A stretch of DNA of 64,000 nucleotides, from assembly GCF_014648635.1 (NCBI RefSeq), contig NZ_BMRM01000022.1, positions 62,001-126,000 on the forward strand, read 5' to 3'. The position numbers and the translations under genes are program-made. Source of the DNA: Streptomyces cinerochromogenes. GTDB lineage: Bacteria; Actinomycetota; Actinomycetes; Streptomycetales; Streptomycetaceae. Shown piece after piece: positions 24,955 to 32,354 of the stretch. The stretch's first letter is position 1; every line of letters begins with the position of its first letter. Below the pieces are notes generated by a model. The model saw only the letters and a list, made by a program, of their open reading frames with translations, ran no database searches and had not been told where the DNA came from.

Positions 24955-25818
24955 GTGAGTGAGCGGCGGGCTGCGCCCACCGTGGGGCAGGTGGTGCTCG
25001 GCAAGCGGTTGCAGGAGCTGCGGGAGGCAGCGGGGCTCAGCCGCGACGAGGCCGCCCGGGTCCTCAGGGTGGCGTCGGCGACCGTACGGCGGATGGAGAT
25101 GGCCGAGGTCGCGCTGAAGATCCCCTACGTGCAGGTGCTGCTGGGTACCTACGGGGTGCCCGAGGAGGAGGCCGACGCGTTCGTGCGGCTGGCCGAGGAG
25201 GCGAACCAGCCGGGCTGGTGGCAGCGGTTCCACGACGTGCTGCCGGACTGGTTCAGCCTGTACGTCAGCCTGGAGGGCGCCGCCCGGATCATCCGCTCCT
25301 ACGAGCCGCACTTCGTGCCCGGCCTGCTCCAGACCGAGGAGTACGCGCGGGCGGTGCTGGAGGCCGGGACGATCGGGCAGAGTTCGCCGGAGACGGTGGA
25401 GCGGCATGTGTCGCTGCGCATGGAGCGGCAGCGGCTGCTGGAGCGGGACGATCCGCCCCACCTGTGGGTGATCATGGACGAGACGGTGCTCCGGCGCCCG
25501 GTGAGCATGCGCCCGGAGGTGCTGCGGGACCAGCTGGACCGGCTGCTGGAGTACGCCGTACGGGACCGGGTCACGCTGCAGATAGCCGAGTTCGCGGCGG
25601 GCCCGCACCCGGGGACGTACGCGCCGTTCACGCTGTTCCGGTTCGCCGAGCCGGAGCTGCCGGACATGGTGTTCACCGAGTACCTGACCGGCGCGCTCTA
25701 CCTGGACGCGCGCCGGGAGGTGGCCGCGCACCTGGAGGTGCTGGACCACATGACGGCCCGGGCCGCGTCCGCCCGGCGCACGCTGCAACTGCTGCGGGAG
25801 CACCGCGAGCGGCTCTGA
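24955..25818 (+). CDS. XRE-family DUF5753 (Scr1-type) regulator
   Basis: A 287-aa regulator with an N-terminal XRE domain (LGKRLQELREAAGLSRDEAARVLRVASATVRRMEMAE) and the DUF5753 domain (RIIRSYEPHFVPGLLQTEEYARAVL, HLWVIMDETVLRRPV, LTGALYLD). In streptomycetes these regulators are usually followed directly by a small DUF397 protein, forming the abundant bldB/whiJ-like pairs. No DUF397 gene follows here; the next gene is a NarJ-like chaperone. GTG 24955 has GGGGAGGG upstream. Confidence 0.88.
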   Translation: MSERRAAPTVGQVVLGKRLQELREAAGLSRDEAARVLRVASATVRRMEMAEVALKIPYVQVLLGTYGVPEEEADAFVRLAEEANQPGWWQRFHDVLPDWFSLYVSLEGAARIIRSYEPHFVPGLLQTEEYARAVLEAGTIGQSSPETVERHVSLRMERQRLLERDDPPHLWVIMDETVLRRPVSMRPEVLRDQLDRLLEYAVRDRVTLQIAEFAAGPHPGTYAPFTLFRFAEPELPDMVFTEYLTGALYLDARREVAAHLEVLDHMTARAASARRTLQLLREHRERL

Positions 25819-25828
25819 GCCCCGGGTG

Positions 25829-25840
25829 ACCCGTACGGGT
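25829..25840. other. Perfect 12-bp palindrome ACCCGTACGGGT
   Basis: ACCCGTACGGGT lies 10 bp after the DUF5753 regulator stop and about 95 bp before the NarJ-like gene. It could be an operator for the downstream gene or a small terminator stem. There is no flanking U-run. Confidence 0.35.
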
Positions 25841-25934
25841 CTGCGGACGGGTGCGTTCCCGGGGCCGCCCCTAGCTTCTGAGTACGGGGTGCCCCGGAAA
25901 GGCGGCGGACGTCCGACGACGCGAAGGAGGCCTG

Positions 25935-26402
25935 ATGCCCTCGGACGCGGTGCTCTACCAGGCGGCGGCCCTCTGCCTGACCTATCCGGACGACGACCTG
26001 ATCGCCCGGCTGCCGCTGCTGCGCGAGGCCGCCCCGCAGCTGCGGGCGTTCACCGACCACGCGGCCCTCACCCCGCGGCGGGAACTGGCCGCGCACTATG
26101 TGCGGGTCTTCGGCCTCGCGGACCGGCACGGCCTCTACCTCAGCCGATGGCCCGACGGTGACGCCCGGCGCCGCGGGACGTCCCTGGTCCGCTTCCGGGA
26201 GGAGTACCGCCGGCACGGCCTGGAGTGCGGCGGCGGGGAACTGCCCGACTTCCTGCCGGCCGTGCTGGAGTTCACCGCGCGGACCGGCGACACCGGCCTG
26301 CTCACCGAGTACCGCGACGGCCTGGAACGGCTGCGGGTGCGGCTGACCGACTACGGCACGCCGTACGCCGGTGTGCTGGACGCGGTGTGCGCCACCCTCT
26401 GA
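25935..26402 (+). CDS. NarJ-like nitrate reductase maturation chaperone (orphan)
   Basis: A 155-aa TorD/NarJ-superfamily chaperone (AALCLTYPDDDLIARLPLL, RRELAAHYVRVFGLADRHGLYLSRWPDGDARRRG, LPDFLPAVLEFTA). NarJ inserts the molybdenum cofactor into the NarG subunit of nitrate reductase. In streptomycetes it normally sits inside narGHJI, but no narG, narH or narI is adjacent here. ATG 25935 has GAAGGAGG upstream. It either serves a distant nitrate reductase or is a leftover of a lost operon. The protein is full length and looks intact. Confidence 0.8.
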   Translation: MPSDAVLYQAAALCLTYPDDDLIARLPLLREAAPQLRAFTDHAALTPRRELAAHYVRVFGLADRHGLYLSRWPDGDARRRGTSLVRFREEYRRHGLECGGGELPDFLPAVLEFTARTGDTGLLTEYRDGLERLRVRLTDYGTPYAGVLDAVCATL

Positions 26403-26465
26403 GTGCCCCGGGAGCGCGCGGTGCCGCGCCCCTGGGCAGGGCGCGGCACCCGGGCCGTGAGGGCC

Positions 26466-26891
26466 TCAGGCCAGCTCGGCCGTCAGCGTGATCGTCGTAC
26501 CGGTCAGTGCCTGGCTGACCGGGCAGTTCTTCTTGGCGTCCTCGGCGGCCGAACGGAAGCCGTCCTCGTCCAGACCGGGCACCTCGCCGCGCACGGTGAG
26601 GTGGATGCCGGTGATGCCCTCGCCCGGCTGGAAGGTGACGTCGGCCTTGGTCTCCAGCCGGGTGGGCGGGGTGCCGGCGCCGGCCAGGCCGTGCGAGAGG
26701 GCCATGGAGAAGCAGCTGGAGTGGGCGGCGGCGATCAGCTCCTCGGGGCTGGTCTTGCCGTTCGCCTGCTCGGCGCGCGAGGGCCACGACACCGGCTGCT
26801 GGCCGATGCCGGAGGAGTCGAAGGTGACGACTCCGTTGCCTTCGAGCAGGTTGCCTTCCCAGACGGTGTGCGCGGTGCGCGTGGTTGCCAC
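26466..26891 (-). CDS. OsmC/Ohr family peroxiredoxin-like protein
   Basis: An OsmC-family thiol peroxidase, 141 aa, that detoxifies organic peroxides. The two redox cysteines are visible: one in AHSSCFSMALSHGL and one in KKNCPVSQALTGT. GTG 26891 has GGAAG upstream and gives the normal family length (VATTRTAHTVWEGNLLEG); the open frame upstream adds 31 residues with no family similarity. Expression is probably stress-linked, as for other OsmC genes, but I see no clear operator. Confidence 0.9.
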   Translation of the reverse strand: MATTRTAHTVWEGNLLEGNGVVTFDSSGIGQQPVSWPSRAEQANGKTSPEELIAAAHSSCFSMALSHGLAGAGTPPTRLETKADVTFQPGEGITGIHLTVRGEVPGLDEDGFRSAAEDAKKNCPVSQALTGTTITLTAELA

Positions 26892-27016
26892 GATGCTTCC
26901 TTTCGCGAGTGTCGCGGTTCCGGGGTTCCCGGATCCCCCTATCCGATCACATCCGGGCTCTTCGCACTCCGAAGACCGGCCCACGCGGCGTGAACGGCGG
27001 GTGACGTCCCCGGGAA

Positions 27017-27040
27017 GTCCTCGGCCAGGCCGCCGAGGAC
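27017..27040 (-). terminator. Hairpin downstream of the phosphodiesterase gene
   Basis: GTCCTCGG (27017-27024) and CCGAGGAC (27033-27040) form an 8-bp stem with an 8-nt loop, 44 bp after the stop of the leftward membrane phosphodiesterase gene. It is a plausible terminator without a U-run. Confidence 0.4.
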
Positions 27041-27083
27041 GTCGCCGGTACCCTTGCCGCGCGGGTACCCGGGGGCCGGACCA

Positions 27084-29180
27084 TCAGGCGGCCCGCTCCT
27101 CCTCCACGTCCCGCACGAGAGGTACCTGGGGGCCCGACAACTCGCCCAGCCAGCGGCGCAGTACGCGGTGGACGTGCTCGGCACCGGCCGGTTCCCCGCC
27201 GTCCGCCGTCGGGGCGGACAGATCGCGCGGGGAGAGCAGGAACGGGCGGGACTGGGCGCCGCCGAGGCCGCCGTGGGAGCCGATCTGCTCCTCGAAGGCG
27301 AGGACCTCGCCGTCCACGGGGTCGTAGGCCGAGTTGACCATGATGTCGGCGGTGTGCGGGAAGGAGTGGGTGCGGCGGACCGCGTCGGCGGCGCCGGGGC
27401 CGAAGGGGGCCAGCGGTCCGGGCTCGTCGTCCAGCTCGGCCAGCGGGATCTCGGCACCGTGGGCGCCCAGGACCAGCCCGCCGTGCTCCTCGCTGCGCAC
27501 CAGCAGGAAGCCGATGCCGGGGTGGTTGGCGAGGGTGGGGAGCAGGGCGGGGTGGCGGGCGTCGATCTCCTCCTTGGTCATGCGGTGCGGGACGTCCGGG
27601 AAGGAGACCAGGCCGAGGTTGCCGGAGGCCAGCACGATCGGCTCCGAGCGGCGGGCGGGCCGGTGCTGCTCGGCCCTGTCCTCCACCGGCCGGCGCAGGG
27701 CGGCACGGACGGCGGTGCGGGCCTCGGCGCCGCTGTGCGTCCGCTCCGCCCGGCGCGGGACGGGCAGTCCGCAGCCGGCCCGGACGAGGTCGCCGAGGGT
27801 GAGGCCGTAGCGGGAGCGGAAGGTTTCGCCGGGACTCTGTCCGTGGTCGGAGAGGACGACGATCCGGTAGGGGCGCGGGGCGTGTTCGGCGACGCGTTCG
27901 AGGAGGGCGAGGGACCGGTCGAGGCGCTGGAGCACCTTCTCGGCGTCCCGGCTGTGCGGACCGGAGTGGTGGGCGACCTCGTCGTAGGCGACCAGGTCGG
28001 CGTAGACGGAGGTGCGGCCTGCGAGCATGTCGCCCATGACCGCGGCGACCACGACGTCCCGTTCGACGACGGTGGCGAAGGCGCGGACGAACGGATAGAG
28101 GCCGCCCCGGGAGACGCGCGGACGCTGCCCGCGCAGGCGGGCGCGGGTGGACTGGCCGATCTCGCGGGCCACCTCGGCGACGAAGGACAGGGCGGTGCGG
28201 ACGGCGTTGGCGGGGTCGGAGAAGTAGGCGAAGTAGCCGGCGCGGGAGCGGTTCTCCCGGCCGCGGCGGCGGGTGGCGATCGACAGCACGAGGGCCTGCT
28301 CGCCGGCCCCGCCGCTGAAGAGGTTGCCGCGGCTGGCGCCGTCGACGGTGAGCAGGCCGCCGTCGCCGGTGTGCCGTACGGCCCGGCGCTGCAGCTCGGC
28401 GGCGCTCGTCGGCCGGTTGCAGACCATCACCTCGCCGCGGTCCTTCTCGTACCAGCGGAAGGCGGGCACGTCGAAGGTACTGCCGTGCAGGATGCCGAGC
28501 TGGCTGGCCCCGGTCTGGCTGGACCAGTCGGTGCGCCACGGGGTGAGGCGGTGGGAGGAGCGGCCGCCGTCCGCCGTCGGCCGGCCGCCGCCGGGGGTCA
28601 GCCAGCCGGCCACCGTCGGCATCAGGCCCTTGCGGACGGCGTCCGCGAGGACGTCGTGGCCGACGCCGTCGAGCTGGACGCAGACCAGGCCCGGGGCGGT
28701 GGGGCAGGGCGGATGGGCGCGGCGGCTGCGGGTGGCGAGGCGGTGCAGCCGGCGGCGGTAGGCCTCGTCGTCGCGCACGGCGAGGGCACCGCCGGTGGCG
28801 GAGGCGACGGCGGACATCGCCGCGGCCACGATGACGGCGGTCTCCGGGGCGACCACGCCGCGGCCGGAGGGGTTGACGCGCAGGGCGAGCAGCAGCAGCG
28901 AGCCGTTGAGGAAGAAGACCAGCAGGCCGAGGACGAACGCGGGGACGAGCAGCAGCAGTCGGACCAGGACCGGCCAGGCCACGGCCGACAGGATGCCGAA
29001 GGCGCCGGCGCCGCAGGCCGCGGTGACGGCGATCCGGGTGGTGCTGTCACCGTCGGCGGACTGGAGCTGGAAGTCGGGCAGCAGCGCGGCGAGGACCAGC
29101 ATGGTGACCGTGGAGACCGCCCATACGGCGACGCTCCGCCCGACCTGACTGGCGATCCGCCGCCACCGCACCCCTCGCAC
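27084..29180 (-). CDS. Membrane protein with type I phosphodiesterase/alkaline phosphatase-like domain
   Basis: A 698-aa protein. The first ~150 residues contain four hydrophobic segments (AVWAVSTVTMLVLAALLP, LVRLLLLVPAFVLGLLVFFL and others) resembling a four-helix holin-4-like membrane module. The C-terminal ~500 residues look like an alkaline phosphatase/nucleotide pyrophosphatase fold: LVCVQLDGVGHDVL (metal Asp), WSSQTGASQLGILHG (nucleophile Thr region), DLVAYDEVAHHSGPHSRD and VVLSDHGQSPGETF (metal His/Asp). The reaction is probably hydrolysis of phosphodiesters, with unknown substrate. I chose GTG 29180 (GAGGTG upstream); the frame is open another 33 codons. It is not part of a prophage. 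Confidence 0.72.
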   Translation of the reverse strand: MRGVRWRRIASQVGRSVAVWAVSTVTMLVLAALLPDFQLQSADGDSTTRIAVTAACGAGAFGILSAVAWPVLVRLLLLVPAFVLGLLVFFLNGSLLLLALRVNPSGRGVVAPETAVIVAAAMSAVASATGGALAVRDDEAYRRRLHRLATRSRRAHPPCPTAPGLVCVQLDGVGHDVLADAVRKGLMPTVAGWLTPGGGRPTADGGRSSHRLTPWRTDWSSQTGASQLGILHGSTFDVPAFRWYEKDRGEVMVCNRPTSAAELQRRAVRHTGDGGLLTVDGASRGNLFSGGAGEQALVLSIATRRRGRENRSRAGYFAYFSDPANAVRTALSFVAEVAREIGQSTRARLRGQRPRVSRGGLYPFVRAFATVVERDVVVAAVMGDMLAGRTSVYADLVAYDEVAHHSGPHSRDAEKVLQRLDRSLALLERVAEHAPRPYRIVVLSDHGQSPGETFRSRYGLTLGDLVRAGCGLPVPRRAERTHSGAEARTAVRAALRRPVEDRAEQHRPARRSEPIVLASGNLGLVSFPDVPHRMTKEEIDARHPALLPTLANHPGIGFLLVRSEEHGGLVLGAHGAEIPLAELDDEPGPLAPFGPGAADAVRRTHSFPHTADIMVNSAYDPVDGEVLAFEEQIGSHGGLGGAQSRPFLLSPRDLSAPTADGGEPAGAEHVHRVLRRWLGELSGPQVPLVRDVEEERAA

Positions 29181-29325
29181 GCCCCGTACACCTCGTGTCC
29201 CGGCCCTCCCCCACCCCCGTGGGCGGGCGGGCCCCGTCTCGCTTCGCCGGCCCGGTCGGGCCGTGCTCCACCTTGTCACACGGGGTGCCGCCCGTCCGGG
29301 CGGGCCGTCAGGGGCTTCTCCCGGG

Positions 29326-29757
29326 TCACCGTCCGTCGTAGCCGGCCGTGGGCATCGACAGCCGCCGGTGCACCCGTGCCTTCATCTGCGCGTCGTACGC
29401 CGGCTCGGCCCGTCCCACCGTCTCCACCCGCACCCCCCGGCGCGCGCACTCGGCGGTGAACTCCTCCACCGACGACAGGGCCCGGCGCAGCACCCGGAGG
29501 CTGGGCGCGACGAACACGTCCACCCCGGGCCGCACCCCGTCCCAGAGCGCGCAGTGGTCGAAACGCAGACCGCCGACGAGAAGTTCCCGGGCGACCACGT
29601 AGCCGCGCTCGGCGGCCCAGCGGGCGCACATGGCGTGCTGGCTGCGCGAGTCCACGAGGAAGGGGTCGGCCTCCAGCTCCTCCAGAGGCGTCAGGCTCGC
29701 GATGGCGGTGACCCGCACCGTCGTGAGCGCGCCGAAGGCACCCCGCAGCTGTCCCAT
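29326..29757 (-). CDS. Resolvase-like protein lacking the catalytic residues
   Basis: A 143-aa protein of unassigned function. Its layout resembles the N-terminal domain of serine recombinases: an opening strand (VRVTAIASLTPLEEL), a helix after SRSQHAMCARWAAERGYVVA, then GVDVFVAPSLRVLRRALSSVEEFTAECARRGVRVETV, the position of the usual KLDRLSR motif. The catalytic Ser position appears to hold Thr and the Asp-Arg pair is not conserved, so strand exchange is unlikely. There is no DNA-binding tail and no mobile-element context. ATG 29757 has GGAGGTGAGGGGG upstream. The fold assignment is an inference from pattern alone. Confidence 0.55.
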   Translation of the reverse strand: MGQLRGAFGALTTVRVTAIASLTPLEELEADPFLVDSRSQHAMCARWAAERGYVVARELLVGGLRFDHCALWDGVRPGVDVFVAPSLRVLRRALSSVEEFTAECARRGVRVETVGRAEPAYDAQMKARVHRRLSMPTAGYDGR

Positions 29758-29841
29758 GGCGTCCCCCTCACCTCCGGGTTTCGCCGCCGACCCTACTCCT
29801 GCCCGTAGGCTTCGGGGAGTCGCGTGAAGGAGGCGAAGAGG

Positions 29842-30615
29842 GTGCCGGTGGAGATCACCTGGTGGGGTCACGCCACCTGTGCGCTGGAGGATGCGAACAC
29901 CCGGGTGGTCACCGATCCCCTGTTCGCCCGCCGGCTGGCTCATCTGCGCCGGCGCCGGGGTGCCGTGCCGCCCGCCGAGGCCCGCCGCGCCGACGTGGTG
30001 CTCGTCTCCCACCTCCACGCCGACCATCTGCACGTGCCGTCGCTGGAGTGTTTCGCCCCGGGCACGCGCCTGCTCGTGCCCCGGGGCGCACCACGGGCGG
30101 TACCCGGTCTGCGCCGGCTGCGGCACCTGCGGATCACCGAGGTGGTACCCGGCGACGAGGTGCGGGCGGGCGGGCTGCTGGTCCGGGTGGTGCCGGCGCT
30201 GCACGACGGGCGGCGGCTGCCGGTGGGCCCGCGGCGCTCGCCCGCGCTGGGCTACGTCGTCCAGGGCGAGGCGCGCACGTACTTCGCCGGGGACACCGGG
30301 CTGTTCGACGCGATGGCGGAGCGGGTCGGGCCGGTGGACGTGGCGCTGCTGCCGGTGGGCGGCTGGGGGCCGTATCTCGGGGAGGGGCATCTGGACGCGG
30401 GGCGGGCGGCGCGGGCACTGGCCCGGCTGGCGCCGCGGGTCGCGGTGCCGGTGCACTACGGGACGTACTGGCCGATCGGCATGGACGCCGTGCGCCCGCA
30501 CGAGTTCCACGCGCCGGGTGAGGAGTTCGTGCGGCTGGCGGCGGCCGCCGCGCCCGGGGTGGCGGTGCACAGGCTGGGGCACGGGGAGAGCGTGCGGCTG
30601 GAGGTCGCGCGGTGA
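29842..30615 (+). CDS. Metallo-beta-lactamase-fold hydrolase
   Basis: A 257-aa MBL-fold hydrolase similar in layout to UlaG-type lactonases and NAPE-PLD-like enzymes. Metal ligands are visible in ITWWGHATCALE, VVLVSHLHADHLHV (HxHxDH), YFAGDTGLFD and VPVHYGTYWP. I chose GTG 29842 because AAGGAGG at 29827-29833 is well spaced; GTG 29824 is in frame but the ribosome-binding site would lie inside it. It overlaps the DedA gene by GTGA, so the two are translationally coupled. The substrate is unknown. Confidence 0.85.
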   Translation: MPVEITWWGHATCALEDANTRVVTDPLFARRLAHLRRRRGAVPPAEARRADVVLVSHLHADHLHVPSLECFAPGTRLLVPRGAPRAVPGLRRLRHLRITEVVPGDEVRAGGLLVRVVPALHDGRRLPVGPRRSPALGYVVQGEARTYFAGDTGLFDAMAERVGPVDVALLPVGGWGPYLGEGHLDAGRAARALARLAPRVAVPVHYGTYWPIGMDAVRPHEFHAPGEEFVRLAAAAAPGVAVHRLGHGESVRLEVAR

Positions 30616-31247
30616 CGTGGCTCGCGGACGCGTCGAGAGCCGTGACGCCCGACTACACCCAAGCGGCGGGCTACCCGTCGTTGTTCCTGCTGGTGCTGAT
30701 CGGGGCGCTGGTGCCGGTCGTGCCGACGGGGGCGCTGGTGAGTTCGGCGGCGGTGGTGGCGTTCCATCAGACGGCGCCGCTCTCCCTGGCGTTGGTGTTC
30801 GTGGCGGCCTCGCTGGCCGCGTTCCTGGGGGATGCGGCGCTGTACTGGCTGGGGCGGCGCGGGATGCGGTCGAAGAACGGGTCGCGGTGGCTGGAGGCGA
30901 TCCGGGCCCGGGCGCCGGAGGAGCGGCTCGCGCAGGCGCGGGGGAAGCTGGCGGAGCACGGGGTCGCCGTCCTGGTGCTGTCCCGGCTCGTCCCCGCGGG
31001 GCGGATACCGGTGATGCTGGCCTGTCTGATGGCGGAGTGGCCGTTGCGGCGGTTCTCGCGGGGGAACCTGCCCGCCTGTCTGGCCTGGGCGGCCACCTAC
31101 CAGGTGATCGGGATCCTGGGGGGTTCGCTGTTCCGGGAGCCCTGGGAGGGGGTCGTGGTGGCGGTGGCGCTGACCGTTCTGCTCAGCGTGGCGCCCGGTG
31201 CGTGGCGGCGCCTTCGCGCGGGGCGCGCGTCAGTCCAGGATTCTTGA
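30612..31247 (+). CDS. DedA family membrane protein
   Basis: A 211-aa DedA/SNARE-associated-type membrane protein, a family involved in envelope homeostasis and lipid-carrier recycling. Hydrophobic segments include LFLLVLIGALVPVVPTGALVSSAA and ALVFVAASLAAFLGDAALYWLG. The family motif with a conserved Arg-Pro is SRLVPAGRIPVMLACLMA. Its GTG start overlaps the stop of the MBL-fold gene (GTGA at 30612). The last 18 bp overlap the convergent MBL-fold gene. Confidence 0.87.
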   Translation: MTWLADASRAVTPDYTQAAGYPSLFLLVLIGALVPVVPTGALVSSAAVVAFHQTAPLSLALVFVAASLAAFLGDAALYWLGRRGMRSKNGSRWLEAIRARAPEERLAQARGKLAEHGVAVLVLSRLVPAGRIPVMLACLMAEWPLRRFSRGNLPACLAWAATYQVIGILGGSLFREPWEGVVVAVALTVLLSVAPGAWRRLRAGRASVQDS

Positions 31248-32354
31248 ACCGCCGATCGGCAGGTCCCACAGGTCCTCTCGCTCCAGCCCCGCCTTCTCCC
31301 AGGCCGTCCGCACCCGCGTGAGCGGTTCCAGCACGGGCTCCGCCGACAGGACGAACGTGGCCCAGTGCATGGGGGCCATGCGGCGGGCACCGAGGTCCAG
31401 GGTGGCCTGCACCGCTTCCTCGGGGTCGCAGTGGACGTCGCTGAGCCACCAGCGGGGGTCGTAGGCGCCGATCGGCATGAGGGCGAGGTCGATGCCGGGG
31501 TAGCGGCGGCCGATGCGGGTGAACCAGTGGCCGTAACCGGTGTCGCCGGCGAAGTAGACGCGCTGTCCGTCGGGCGCGGTGAGGACCCAGCCGCCCCAGA
31601 GGCTGTGGCAGGTGTCGGTGAGGGTGCGCTTGGACCAGTGGTGGGCGGGGACGAAGTCGAAGCGGACCCCGGAGAGTTCCGCGCCCTCCCACCAGTCCAG
31701 CTCGGTGACGACGGTGAACCGGCGGCGGCGGAACCAGCGGCCGAGTCCGGCGGGGGCGAACACGGGGGTGTCGCGCGGGAGCCGGCGCAGGGTGGGGGCG
31801 TCCAGGTGGTCGTAGTGGTTGTGGCTGATGACGACGGCGTCGACGCGGGACAGGGTCTCCCAGGGCACGCCCACCGGGGTGATGCGGGCCGGGGTGCCGA
31901 GGATGCGGCGGGACCAGACGGGGTCGGTGAGCACGGTCAGCCCTCCGACCTGGACGATCCAGCTGGCGTGTCCGGCCCAGGTGACGGCGAGGGTGCGGGT
32001 GTCGGTCCGGGGCGGCGGGGCCGGTGCGTACGGCAGGCGGGGGATGTCGGCGAGGCCGTCGGCGCCGGGGCGCACGGCGCCTTCGCGGGCGAAGCGGGCG
32101 AGGGCCTTCAGGCCGGGCAGCGGGGCGGTGAGCCGGTCGTGGAACGTGCGGGGCCAGACCCGGTGTTCGCCCAGCGGGCGGGGCTCGGCCAGGGGTGGGG
32201 ACGGGGGCGCGAGGGGGGTCGGTGCGCCGGGTTCGGCGGCTCTCGTGCTCGTCGTGGCCGTGGCCGTCGTAGCCGTGGCCGCCGTGGTCGTTGCCGTTGA
32301 GGTCGTCGTTGTGGTCGTCGTGGCCGGGCCGGGCTCATGCGTCTGCTGCGTCAT
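31230..32354 (-). CDS. MBL-fold hydrolase (UlaG/NAPE-PLD-like) with Thr/Ala-rich head
   Basis: A 374-aa MBL-fold hydrolase. Motifs are TWAGHASWIVQVGG, VVISHNHYDHLDA (HxHxDH), VPAHHWSKRTL, RVYFAGDTGYGHWF and MAPMHWATF, the arrangement seen in NAPE-PLD and UlaG relatives. The N-terminal ~45 residues are almost only Thr, Ala and Ser and are encoded by short GTnGCC-like repeats; they may be disordered. ATG 32354 overlaps the stop of the upstream aminotransferase-fold gene (ATGA), so the two proteins are coupled. GGGAG lies 8 nt upstream. Confidence 0.83.
   Translation of the reverse strand: MTQQTHEPGPATTTTTTTSTATTTAATATTATATTSTRAAEPGAPTPLAPPSPPLAEPRPLGEHRVWPRTFHDRLTAPLPGLKALARFAREGAVRPGADGLADIPRLPYAPAPPPRTDTRTLAVTWAGHASWIVQVGGLTVLTDPVWSRRILGTPARITPVGVPWETLSRVDAVVISHNHYDHLDAPTLRRLPRDTPVFAPAGLGRWFRRRRFTVVTELDWWEGAELSGVRFDFVPAHHWSKRTLTDTCHSLWGGWVLTAPDGQRVYFAGDTGYGHWFTRIGRRYPGIDLALMPIGAYDPRWWLSDVHCDPEEAVQATLDLGARRMAPMHWATFVLSAEPVLEPLTRVRTAWEKAGLEREDLWDLPIGGSRILD

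Noticed and set aside
29326..29757. Active transposon resolvase
   Set aside because: Catalytic residues are not conserved, there is no DNA-binding tail, no terminal repeats and no transposase nearby.
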